From NCBI GenBank assembly GCA_003542655.1, contig DPKF01000115.1, positions 7,897 to 20,038 of the forward strand: a DNA stretch of 12,142 nucleotides, in the 5' to 3' direction. This document shows positions 1-6,387 of the stretch, in pieces (the stretch's first letter is position 1; the number at the start of each line of letters is the position of its first letter). This DNA is from Holosporales bacterium. GTDB lineage: Bacteria; Pseudomonadota; Alphaproteobacteria; Paracaedibacterales; UBA11393. The notes under the pieces were generated by a model. It saw only the letters and a program-made list of their open reading frames with translations, had not been told where the DNA came from and ran no database searches. The position numbers were made by a program, and so were the translations under genes.

Positions 1-245
1 ATCTCATCATGAACAATTTTTACAATCATTTGTCCCGGGGATACAGATTTAATAACATCAGCCCCTTGTGCTTTTTCTTTTATGGTTGCGCAAAAACTTT
101 TAACAATCGTAAGGGATACATCAGCCTCTAGTAAGGCGACTCGAATTTCGCGCAAAGCAACATCCAGATCAGCTTCGCGTATAATGCCTCGGCCGCGAAT
201 TTTATCAAAAACACCAGTTAATTTTGTTGATAAGGATTGAAACAT
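1..245 (-). CDS. ffh: Signal recognition particle protein Ffh, 5' part (continues beyond the left edge)
   Basis: The reading frame from the ATG at 245 runs leftward without a stop to the edge of the window, giving 81 complete residues. It begins MFQSLSTKLTGVFDKIRGRG and includes REIRVALLEADVSLTIVKSF, the hallmark four-helix N domain of the SRP GTPase Ffh. The GTP-binding G domain and the methionine-rich M domain that binds 4.5S RNA and signal sequences would lie outside the window. Ffh captures signal peptides and transmembrane segments at the ribosome and delivers them to FtsY and SecYEG. The related GTPase FtsY also has an N domain, but it normally starts with a long acidic or membrane-binding leader, which is absent here. 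The ribosome binding site is weak (AAGAAAG-like). The gene is divergent from the DUF2177 gene, with 174 bases between the two starts. Confidence 0.93.
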   Translation of the reverse strand, partial: MFQSLSTKLTGVFDKIRGRGIIREADLDVALREIRVALLEADVSLTIVKSFCATIKEKAQGADVIKSVSPGQMIVKIVHDE

Positions 246-274
246 GTTTTTTACTTTCTTATAATTCACTACAC

Positions 275-303
275 AATTTAACATTTTTAGGAATAAATAT
301 CAA
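275..303 (-). promoter_or_regulatory. Possible sigma70-type promoter for ffh
   Basis: Read on the minus strand, TTGATA (298-303) is followed after 17 bases by TAAATT (275-280). The -35 matches five of six consensus bases and the -10 matches four. It would give a leader of roughly 20-30 bases before the ffh ATG at 245. The surrounding 174-base divergent gap is very AT-rich, so chance matches are likely. No equally clear promoter was found for the DUF2177 gene on the other side. Confidence 0.35.
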
Positions 304-419
304 AAAATGTACGGCTATATATCAATAAAAATGGTTTTAATCATGTGTCTGGATACTATACAAAAAATTGTGTACTATTTTAATAAAATATCAATGCATA
401 AAAGTTAAAAGGAAAATAT

Positions 420-815
420 ATGATTTATTTGCGCATGTTTTGCATTGCAAGTGTCACGATGTTATTAATGGATGTTGTATGGCTTGGTTTTTTATCAAAG
501 CCCTTATACATAAAACATCTAGGTCATTTTTTTCACATAACATCCACTGGCATGAAATTAAATTATATGGCAGCTGCAATTGTGTACCTCTGTTTAATTT
601 TGGGTATCATGTTATTTGTGTTACCTAAAGCACAGAGCAGCGTCATATCAGCATTTTTTTGGGGCGCTATCTTTGGCTTCATTACCTATGCTATTTACGA
701 TTGTACAAATCTGGCAATCATAAAAAATTGGCCACTCTATATAAGTCTAATCGATATTGCATGGGGTTCTTTTTTATGTGGCACAACAAGCGCAATTACA
801 ATGTGGCTAAAATAA
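420..815 (+). CDS. DUF2177 family integral membrane protein
   Basis: 131 residues with about four hydrophobic segments (roughly 3-25, 47-68, 73-92 and 106-128). The C-terminal half carries the family signature: TYAIYDCTNLAIIKNW near residue 90, followed by a D-I-A-W-G motif near 112-117. DUF2177 proteins are small inner-membrane proteins of unknown function, and this one has the usual full length. The ATG at 420 is supported by an AAGGA Shine-Dalgarno at about 409-413. The gene lies 70 bases upstream of yidD on the same strand, so the two may be cotranscribed, but nothing in the family connects them functionally. The overlapping longer-looking frame starting at 368 is a shadow without a family match. 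Confidence 0.88.
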   Translation: MIYLRMFCIASVTMLLMDVVWLGFLSKPLYIKHLGHFFHITSTGMKLNYMAAAIVYLCLILGIMLFVLPKAQSSVISAFFWGAIFGFITYAIYDCTNLAIIKNWPLYISLIDIAWGSFLCGTTSAITMWLK

Positions 816-885
816 AAAATTTATTTTACAATAGCGATATAAGGCTATGGCTGTATTAAATTAATATATGGCCTAAAGGTGTATT

Positions 886-1161
886 ATGAAGCGTTTAGTT
901 ATTGCAATTCTCCATTCTTATAGATGGCTAATATCCCCCCTCATACCGCCAAGCTGTAAATACACACCTACCTGTTCTCGCTATGCAATTCAAGCAATTG
1001 AACTACATGGTTTAAGACGCGGCATCCTTATCACCTTTCGCCGAATGATAAAATGTCAGCCCTTTTCGGGTGATGCAAAAACGCAAGGAACCTACGATCC
1101 TGTTCCTGAAAAAGATGCCGATATAGAAAAAAATTGTGATCAAAATAAAAACGACGTATAA
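886..1161 (+). CDS. yidD: Membrane protein insertion efficiency factor YidD
   Basis: 91 residues. The N-terminal half is an amphipathic or hydrophobic helix (LVIAILHSYRWLISPL) followed by the family core: C-K-Y-x-P-T-C-S-R-Y-A-I-Q-A-I-x-x-H-G, then RRMIKCQP and a Y-D-P-V-P end of the conserved domain near residue 73. The last ~18 residues are charged and not conserved. YidD is a small peripheral inner-membrane protein that assists YidC-dependent membrane insertion. It often sits beside rnpA and yidC, but here its neighbours are DUF2177 and def. The start has a good AAGGTG Shine-Dalgarno at 876-881. The stop codon (1159-1161) lies inside the left arm of an inverted repeat that extends towards def. 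Confidence 0.95.
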   Translation: MKRLVIAILHSYRWLISPLIPPSCKYTPTCSRYAIQAIELHGLRRGILITFRRMIKCQPFSGDAKTQGTYDPVPEKDADIEKNCDQNKNDV

Positions 1162-1197
1162 TCAGCTGTAATGCCCCAGACAAGAAGTCTGATTATA
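1157..1197. repeat. Nested inverted repeats between yidD and def
   Basis: TATAATCAG (1157-1165) and CTGATTATA (1189-1197) form a perfect 9-bp inverted repeat with a 23-base loop. Inside it, CAGAC (1177-1181) and GTCTG (1187-1191) form a second 5-bp hairpin that shares the CTG bases, so the two stems exclude each other. A third pair, TGTAAT (1167-1172) and ATTACA (1203-1208), reaches into the def ribosome-binding region. No run of T follows, so it is not a standard intrinsic terminator. It could influence def translation or mRNA stability. Confidence 0.55.
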
Positions 1198-1210
1198 GAA
1201 GGATTACAAT

Positions 1211-1750
1211 ATGCCCAAATTACTTTCTTTTACGCACATGGGAAACCCTATCCTTAAACAGATTGCAGAGCCTGTTAATCTGGAAAATATAACAGATTAT
1301 AGCGAGCTGATTCATGACATGATGTTCACCCTAGACTATCAAAACAAACGCCTTGGTTTAGCGGCGCCACAAGTCAATATTTCAAAACGGATATTTATTT
1401 TCAGATTGCCGGAAAAGGTTCACCCAAGGTATGGAAATGAAACTTTTGAACCTATGGATTTGCATGCTTTAATTAATCCTGAGGTTACACCCTTATCAAC
1501 CGAAGAGGTTTTAGGATGGGAGGCTTGTATATCCATACCTGGACTTGTTGGAAAAGTGCCGCGATACAAAAAAATTAGCTACTCTTTTTATGATGAACAA
1601 GGCAAAAAGCACACTAGAATTGCTGAGGGATTTCACGCACGTGTTGTTCAACATGAAATGGATCACCTAAACGGCATTTTATTTCCAGAGCGCATGACAG
1701 ACCTTACAACCTTTGGATTTGAAAATGAACTTATAAAACCAGATATTTAA
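1211..1750 (+). CDS. def: Peptide deformylase (divergent motifs 1 and 2)
   Basis: 179 residues, the usual length. Peptide deformylase removes the N-formyl group from nascent proteins using a metal held by one Cys and two His. Motif 3 is intact: Q147-H148-E149-M150-D151-H152, giving the two His ligands and the catalytic Glu. Motif 2, normally EGCLS, reads E104-A-C106-I-S and keeps the Cys ligand. Motif 1, normally GxGLAAxQ, reads R47-L-G-L-A-A-P-Q54, with Arg in place of the first Gly. The 'GxVPRY...EGFHARVVQHEMDH' context belongs to a PDF branch common in proteobacteria, often found as a second deformylase. The start has an AAGGA site at 1199-1203, and gmk follows 14 bases after the stop. It is probably active, but a canonical def may exist elsewhere in the genome. 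Confidence 0.92.
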   Translation: MPKLLSFTHMGNPILKQIAEPVNLENITDYSELIHDMMFTLDYQNKRLGLAAPQVNISKRIFIFRLPEKVHPRYGNETFEPMDLHALINPEVTPLSTEEVLGWEACISIPGLVGKVPRYKKISYSFYDEQGKKHTRIAEGFHARVVQHEMDHLNGILFPERMTDLTTFGFENELIKPDI

Positions 1751-1764
1751 GAAAGAATTAAACT

Positions 1765-2400
1765 GTGCAAGACAATATAAACCGTAAGGGACTCATGTTG
1801 GTTTTATCGTCACCATCTGGAGCAGGAAAAACCACAATAGCGCGCGCCTTACTGGCAAAAGATGATCAAATTCAACTATCTGTATCCGTTACAACCCGCC
1901 CCATGCGATCAGGTGAGGTTCACGGAAAAGACTACTACTTTGAAAACAAGCAATATTTTGAAGACAGTCTACATAAAGGTGGCTTTCTAGAACATGCCAC
2001 AGTATTTGGCAACTATTATGGAACACCAAAACAATCCGTAGATGACATAACCTTATCTGGAAAAGATGTCTTGTTTGACATTGATTGGCAAGGCACACAA
2101 CAACTGCAAGAAAAATGCTCTCAAGACCTTGTAACTGTATTTATTTTACCACCCTCAATTCAAGTACTAGAGGAAAGATTAAAAAAACGAGCAACAGATA
2201 CGAAAGAGGTCGTTGAGCATCGCATGAATGAATCACTGTTTCAAATCAGCCATTGGCCTGAATATGATTACGTGATTGTTAATCACGATCTGAATAAAAG
2301 CATCATGCAAATTGAGATGATTTTACACGCAGAACGATTAAAAAGAAGGCGCCAAATAGGGCTTGTAGACTTTGTAAACAAAATTCGAGAAAAGAAATAA
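1765..2400 (+). CDS. gmk: Guanylate kinase
   Basis: 211 residues, full length. It phosphorylates GMP to GDP with ATP in the cytosolic nucleotide pathway. The P-loop is S15-S-P-S-G-A-G-K22-T-T. The GMP-binding segment follows (V42-T-T-R45-P-M-R48-S-G-E51 to D56-Y-Y-F), then G82-N-Y-Y-G-T-P88, the D105-I-D-W-Q-G motif, lid arginines near R155-R160, and a conserved R-M-N-E-S...YDYVIVN segment. The start is taken as GTG 1765, which leaves a normal short N-terminal extension before the P-loop. An ATG at 1795 preceded by AAGGG would leave only four residues before the conserved SSPSGAGK, so it is less likely. The gene is probably translated from a yidD-def-gmk message. It converges on potF with 23 bases between stops, and I see no hairpin terminator in the gap. 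Confidence 0.96.
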   Translation: MQDNINRKGLMLVLSSPSGAGKTTIARALLAKDDQIQLSVSVTTRPMRSGEVHGKDYYFENKQYFEDSLHKGGFLEHATVFGNYYGTPKQSVDDITLSGKDVLFDIDWQGTQQLQEKCSQDLVTVFILPPSIQVLEERLKKRATDTKEVVEHRMNESLFQISHWPEYDYVIVNHDLNKSIMQIEMILHAERLKRRRQIGLVDFVNKIREKK

Positions 2401-2423
2401 TAATAAAGCTTCCGGTCACCCTA

Positions 2424-3527
2424 TTAAAAACGTGCCTGCTTAACCTTTGCCCATATACGTAAACGCTCTTTATCATACTCACGACCAGATTCTCCCAAAG
2501 AGGGCGTATCAAGCTGCAGAGATGACATCACATTAGCATCTGGATACAAAAACTTTACTTGAAGTAACTCTTTATTAATATGGGATCTTGATTCTGTAAC
2601 GGTCGTCGTCGCATATGTGGCATTTGATAACTGTGCAGCAATATCGGGTCGCAACATAAAGTTAACAAACTTATATGCATTTTTCATATTTGGCGCTCCA
2701 ACAGGTATTGCCATAACATCTATCCACAAAGTTGTCCCCTCCTTAGGAATTGTATAGCGAAAGTTTTTTCCCATTTTTTTTCCAGCTAAAATTGTTCCAT
2801 AAGCGTCGCCAGACCAAAATTGAGCCAAGACCAAATCCCCAGATAAAAGGTCACTTGACATTCTATCCCCTGAAAACCTTTTAATATGGGGGCGTATTTG
2901 TAGCAAAAGTGCCCTTGCCTTATTTAACCCATCTGAACTTTTACAAGAAGGATCCAATCCCAAAAACCACATAACCATAGGGAAAACATCAACACTCTCT
3001 TCCAAAAGAGCAACCCCCAAATGAGAGACCTTAGAAACATTTTCTAAATCAAAAATGAGACCAGAGCTATTTAAAACGTCTTTATTAAACAGATGAGCAA
3101 CAGCATCCTCATCGTATAACAAACCTGTTGTTCCCCAAACATAGGGGATAGCATATTGCAAAGAGGGATCTACTTTTTTCATCTGTTCCAGAAAAAAGGG
3201 ATCAACGTACTTAATATTAGGGATCATGTCTTTATTTAAGGGGGTGTAGATACCGGCTTCTAGTTGATGGGCTACATATGGGCTTGCCGATGGAAACACC
3301 ACATCATAACCACTGTTTGTGGCCAAAAGCTTTGCTTCTAAAACTTCATTATTATCAAAAACATCATATCGAACATTAATACCGGTTTCTTTTTCAAACT
3401 GGTCGATAATTGGCCTTGGTAGCATTCTGTACCAATTGTAAACATTTACATATTCCGTTCGCCGCCCTGGAGCGAAAAATACGCCAGCGATACTAACAAC
3501 AAAAAAACAAGCTATTATTTTTTTCAT
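2424..3527 (-). CDS. potF: PotF/PotD-like polyamine-type periplasmic binding protein
   Basis: 367 residues from the ATG at 3527, starting with a signal peptide (MKKIIACFFVVSIAGVFFA). The body matches the polyamine ABC binding-protein family along its length: VNVYNW, FEKETGINVRYDVFDNNEVLEAKL, V-F-P-S-A-S, YVWGTTG, LGLDPS, QFWSGD, YTIPKEG, IDVMAIP, FMLRPD, and a C-terminal R-x-W-x-K-V-K. The C-terminus and the D-V-F-D-N-N-E segment look closer to PotF (putrescine) than to PotD. The YNW motif is followed by Tyr33-Arg34, where PotF has Ser-Asp; that Asp contacts putrescine in E. coli PotF, so the ligand is uncertain. No potGHI/potABC permease genes are in the window. A longer start at 3539 would overlap the tauE-like stop by 8 bases; from 3527 the gap is 4 bases. 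Either way translation is probably coupled. Confidence 0.88.
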   Translation of the reverse strand: MKKIIACFFVVSIAGVFFAPGRRTEYVNVYNWYRMLPRPIIDQFEKETGINVRYDVFDNNEVLEAKLLATNSGYDVVFPSASPYVAHQLEAGIYTPLNKDMIPNIKYVDPFFLEQMKKVDPSLQYAIPYVWGTTGLLYDEDAVAHLFNKDVLNSSGLIFDLENVSKVSHLGVALLEESVDVFPMVMWFLGLDPSCKSSDGLNKARALLLQIRPHIKRFSGDRMSSDLLSGDLVLAQFWSGDAYGTILAGKKMGKNFRYTIPKEGTTLWIDVMAIPVGAPNMKNAYKFVNFMLRPDIAAQLSNATYATTTVTESRSHINKELLQVKFLYPDANVMSSLQLDTPSLGESGREYDKERLRIWAKVKQARF

Positions 3528-3531
3528 AGAA

Positions 3532-4629
3532 TTAACCATGGTTCCGGCCATATAAAAAAGAATGCATAATCTTATCTGTAACATAGGCTAGAAAAATTGT
3601 TAAGCAAACACATGTGGCAGAATAAATAACAGGATCAAGATGCGCAAAAATTAAAACTTTTTGAGACAACCAACCTAAGCGATCACCCATAACAGAAACT
3701 AAATCTTGTAAATAGTGACGCACACCATCATCCAAAATCACCTTTGTTCGCCGCCCACCCAGTTCGATCACGGCTAAAATATTTTTAACACCAAGACAAA
3801 ATATAACAATGCCACCAAGTGTTCCCAACCATATCCGTGAAACGAAAGCCCCCGTATACCCCCCTAATTTTAACCCCACAGCAGAAGAAACAGTAAGCAA
3901 ACACACGAGCAACATATCCACCGGTGCTGTTCCTAATCCGTGCAAAAACGTCACAGATAAACAAACAATAAAAGAAACAAAAAAGCTTGTTCCTGTTACA
4001 GATGGTGAAGCACGTCCAATAAGATATGTCAAAAAGGGTATAAGAATTGTATTAATTCCCCCACCGAGGGACGTTGTTACAATGCCGGATAAAAACCCCA
4101 CAGCTAGGGGTATTAAAATACTAATTTCTGTTCGTGTTCTAATAAAAATTCGATGATAAGGGATATAAATCATCCACCTCTTCATACTAACCGATTCTTT
4201 GACAAGGTCATTTGTTAATAGGGTGCGTATCGCCTGATAAAACATATTGAACCCCAAGAGGATCAAAACAATGGCGGTTGTTGTTTTTAAAACCCCGTAA
4301 GATGCGGCAACATTATACAGCCATCTTAAAAAGAAAAACTCAGTTAACGCGCCAGTCAAACTGCCAACAACCAGATACCCACCAAGTGCAAAATCAACAT
4401 CTTGCTTTCGCCAATACCCCAAAAAACCAGCAAAATTTGCACCTATGGCTGCATTTAATTGAGAGGCTAATGCAATGCGTGATGGAAATCCAAGTAATAT
4501 TAAAATAGGGGTAATTAAAATTCCTGTACCTATACCCAACATTCCTGATACAAAACCAACACTCAAACCAAGTAAGAAAATCCACAGTGGGTTGAACGCG
4601 ATATCTGCGATAGGAAAGTAAAAATCCAT
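3532..4629 (-). CDS. TauE/SafE family sulfite/anion permease
   Basis: 365 residues from the ATG at 4629. The protein is highly hydrophobic with about eight membrane segments in two halves. Each half begins with a Gly-rich repeat: GLSVGFVSGMLGIGTGILITPILI near the N-terminus and AVGFLSGIVTTSLGGGINTILIPFL in the middle. These repeats are typical of TauE/SafE (formerly DUF81) exporters, which move small anions such as sulfite, sulfoacetate or related organic compounds. The C-terminal ~90 residues include a hydrophilic loop (VILDDGVRHYLQDLVSVMGDRL) and a final hydrophobic helix, longer than the core family. The start at 4629 is fixed by AAGGAT at 4634-4639; an upstream in-frame ATG at 4704 lies inside the tRNA gene and is rejected. 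The stop overlaps or abuts the potF start. The substrate cannot be told from sequence. Confidence 0.9.
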   Translation of the reverse strand: MDFYFPIADIAFNPLWIFLLGLSVGFVSGMLGIGTGILITPILILLGFPSRIALASQLNAAIGANFAGFLGYWRKQDVDFALGGYLVVGSLTGALTEFFFLRWLYNVAASYGVLKTTTAIVLILLGFNMFYQAIRTLLTNDLVKESVSMKRWMIYIPYHRIFIRTRTEISILIPLAVGFLSGIVTTSLGGGINTILIPFLTYLIGRASPSVTGTSFFVSFIVCLSVTFLHGLGTAPVDMLLVCLLTVSSAVGLKLGGYTGAFVSRIWLGTLGGIVIFCLGVKNILAVIELGGRRTKVILDDGVRHYLQDLVSVMGDRLGWLSQKVLIFAHLDPVIYSATCVCLTIFLAYVTDKIMHSFLYGRNHG

Positions 4630-4633
4630 CTTG

Positions 4634-4639
4634 ATCCTT
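4634..4639 (-). promoter_or_regulatory. Ribosome binding site that fixes the TauE/SafE start
   Basis: AAGGAT on the minus strand, 4 bases before the ATG at 4629. It lies in the 27-base gap between the tRNA-Leu 3' end and the gene, which excludes the longer frame that would run into the tRNA. Confidence 0.8.
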
Positions 4640-4656
4640 GATAAGAATACGTCTTG

Positions 4657-4741
4657 TGGTGCGGCCAAGAAGACTCGAACTTCCACAGCTTTCGCCACAG
4701 CCACCTCAAGGCTGCGTGTCTACCAATTCCACCATGGCCGC
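4657..4741 (-). tRNA. tRNA-Leu (anticodon GAG), CCA encoded
   Basis: An 85-base class II tRNA. The acceptor stem is GCGGCCA (4735-4741 on the minus strand) paired with TGGCCGC, followed by discriminator A and a genomically encoded CCA. The D arm contains GGAATTGGTAGACAC. The anticodon stem CAGCC/GGCTG encloses the loop TTGAGGT, giving anticodon GAG, which reads CUC and CUU leucine codons. A long variable arm (TGGCGAAAGCTG) is followed by the T arm with loop TTCGAGT. It is preceded by a strong promoter and followed after 27 bases by the TauE/SafE gene with no terminator between them, so it is probably released by processing from a longer transcript. Confidence 0.97.
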
Positions 4742-4750
4742 ATGCTTAAA

Positions 4751-4779
4751 ACTATAGCATATTATTTACCATTTCTCAA
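4751..4779 (-). promoter_or_regulatory. Sigma70-type promoter for tRNA-Leu and the downstream permease/potF genes
   Basis: On the minus strand, TTGAGA (4774-4779) is followed after exactly 17 bases by TATAGT (4751-4756). The -10 is preceded by TGC, making an extended -10. Transcription would start around 4744, just before the first tRNA base at 4741. The element sits at the left edge of the DnaA-box-bearing intergenic region. Confidence 0.75.
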
Positions 4780-4800
4780 GATTGGTTAAAAATTAGAAAA

Positions 4801-4944
4801 GAGAAATTCTTTCTAAAATCTAATTATATATATTATAAGGTAGTTATGGTGGTAGGGCCTGTGGATTTGTGGAAAAGTAAAAAATTCACAGGTTTTCCAC
4901 AGATTAAGAACCCTTTATAAAAAGAGATTTAACCCTGTGGAAAA
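4801..4944. other. DnaA-box cluster with adjacent AT-rich stretch: candidate replication origin element (left)
   Basis: Three exact matches to the DnaA box TTWTNCACA occur within 77 bases: TGTGGAAAA at 4868-4876 (reverse), TTTTCCACA at 4893-4901 (forward), and TGTGGAAAA at 4936-4944 (reverse, inside the 3' end of the M16 gene). Two weaker 7/9 relatives are at 4860-4868 and 4882-4890. The first two form an inverted pair 16 bases apart. Immediately upstream is an almost pure A/T run (about 4806-4842), as in a DNA-unwinding element. Base skew switches sign across this region. These features fit oriC; no dnaA, hemE or parAB gene is visible to confirm it. Confidence 0.45.
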
Positions 4945-6307
4945 AGGATGTTTCTTGTTTTTTCTGAGTTAGCTCTGTGTTGAGCTTTTTGTTTTTTGGG
5001 CTATGTAAATGAAGGGTAATATCTGGTTTTTTGTCCAGGTATTTTTTATAAACATCTTTAACTTGTTGCAGTGTGACCGTGTTTAACCGTTCATCACTGG
5101 TGATAATATTATTAACTGAAACACCATAAGACAGGGCATCAAACAAAGATCTAATACCTGCACGATTATCTTTGATGAATATTTTTGAGTTTATAATTTC
5201 TTTTTTTGCTTGTGTGATGTGTTCTTCACTAAGTGTTTTTTTTATAAACGCTCTTAGTGTGGGTGTTAGATTTTGCTGAAATGTGCGTAAACACTGATCA
5301 GGTGATAATGTGGCGTTTATGTTTATATAGGTATCATCGATAGCGTAATCTACACCGGAAACCCCTAAATCCAGCGCTAGTTTTTTTTCTATAATCAGCT
5401 CTTTATAAAGTGGGCTGGTGCTACTTGATCCAAATATATGCTCAAAAATTAGAAGTGCTTCAAACTCATTATCAAGCATTTTATAAAAGGCTGGAATTCT
5501 GTAGCTGTAGTAAATAATGGTATTAGCGCTACGCTTGTTTTCTTGTGAAAGAGAGATCGTGACACCATTATGGCCCGGTTCTTGTGGGCGTTTTCGTACT
5601 GGTTTACTGCGTGGTTTGATGGGATCAAAATATTTTTTAACCAGTTCTGTTGTTTCTTTTTCACTAATATCTCCAACAATAATAAGCGATGCATTATTGG
5701 GTGTGTACCATTTTTTATAATGATCCATAACAGATTTATGGGTGTATGCGTCTATATGATGTGGGTAGCCAATAGGTGGAACGCCATATGGGCTGTACCA
5801 GTAGCAAGCTTTGAGATAGGCCTCGATTGCTTCAGAAAATGGACTATTTTCCATACGCATTAGGCGTTCTTGATGAACAACTTTTTGCTCTGGTATTAAA
5901 TGTTTTTCATTATCAAAATTAAGGTTTATCATGCGATCAGCTTCCATATCTAGAACAAGAGGAAGCCCTTCTATCGGTACATCAGATATATAGTGTGTGA
6001 GGTCGTAAGATGTGTATGCGTTGTGCGATCCGCCAAGTTTTTTAATATTTTCAGCGTAGGCGTTTTCTTTGAATCGTCTGGTTCCTTTGAACATCATGTG
6101 TTCTAAAAAGTGAGATAAACCAACCTCTGTAGCAGGGTCATCTGCTGTGCCAACATTATAAAGAACGCCCACACTAACAACTGGCGCCATTTTGTTTTGA
6201 ACTAAAACAACTTGAAGGCCGTTTTTTAAGGTAAGTGTTGTTGTGTTTAGGATTTTTGCTTGTAGTGAGGCGACAAAAATACATAAAAAAAGAAAAAAAC
6301 GAAACAT
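4904..6307 (-). CDS. M16 family zinc metallopeptidase (secreted or periplasmic)
   Basis: 467 residues. A signal peptide (residues 1-17, ending S-L-Q-A before K18) indicates export. The inverted zinc motif HxxEH is H66-F-L-E69-H70, and E147 in V-H-Q-E-R is the expected third ligand about 77 residues later. Other family marks are Y-N-V-G-T near 50-54, G-G-S-H-N-A-Y-T-S near 92-100, and Y-x-K-W-Y-x-P-N-N-A with I-V-G-D-I further on. The C-terminal half is the non-catalytic M16 domain, so the protein is a complete M16B unit like bacterial pitrilysin-family zinc proteases and the mitochondrial processing peptidase subunits. These enzymes cut peptides in an enclosed chamber. No Shine-Dalgarno precedes the ATG. 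DnaA-box clusters lie on both sides, one overlapping the 3' end. Alphaproteobacteria often carry two adjacent M16 genes; only one is here. Confidence 0.93.
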   Translation of the reverse strand: MFRFFLFLCIFVASLQAKILNTTTLTLKNGLQVVLVQNKMAPVVSVGVLYNVGTADDPATEVGLSHFLEHMMFKGTRRFKENAYAENIKKLGGSHNAYTSYDLTHYISDVPIEGLPLVLDMEADRMINLNFDNEKHLIPEQKVVHQERLMRMENSPFSEAIEAYLKACYWYSPYGVPPIGYPHHIDAYTHKSVMDHYKKWYTPNNASLIIVGDISEKETTELVKKYFDPIKPRSKPVRKRPQEPGHNGVTISLSQENKRSANTIIYYSYRIPAFYKMLDNEFEALLIFEHIFGSSSTSPLYKELIIEKKLALDLGVSGVDYAIDDTYININATLSPDQCLRTFQQNLTPTLRAFIKKTLSEEHITQAKKEIINSKIFIKDNRAGIRSLFDALSYGVSVNNIITSDERLNTVTLQQVKDVYKKYLDKKPDITLHLHSPKNKKLNTELTQKKQETSFFHRVKSLFIKGS

Positions 6308-6387
6308 AAAAACAAAGCCAATGGAGGTTGCACAAATTTTATATTAGTACAAAAAAATGTGTTGGGTAAGTGCGCGTGTTGAAAACT

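Noticed and set aside
3809..4156. Open frame on the + strand opposite the permease gene
   Set aside because: It is antisense to a well-supported conserved gene, has proline/threonine-rich composition from the C-rich strand, and has no family resemblance.
4630..4704. N-terminal extension of the TauE/SafE frame to an ATG at 4704
   Set aside because: It would translate through the tRNA-Leu gene. A strong AAGGAT site and the start of the conserved protein support the ATG at 4629.
4868..4901. TGTGGAAAA / TTTTCCACA stem as an intrinsic terminator of the M16 gene
   Set aside because: No T-run follows on either strand, and the arms match DnaA boxes that recur, in the same layout, upstream of the M16 gene where a terminator for it would make no sense.
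5517..5863. Two open frames on the + strand opposite the M16 peptidase
   Set aside because: They are shadows of a conserved coding region with no ribosome binding site or recognisable domain.
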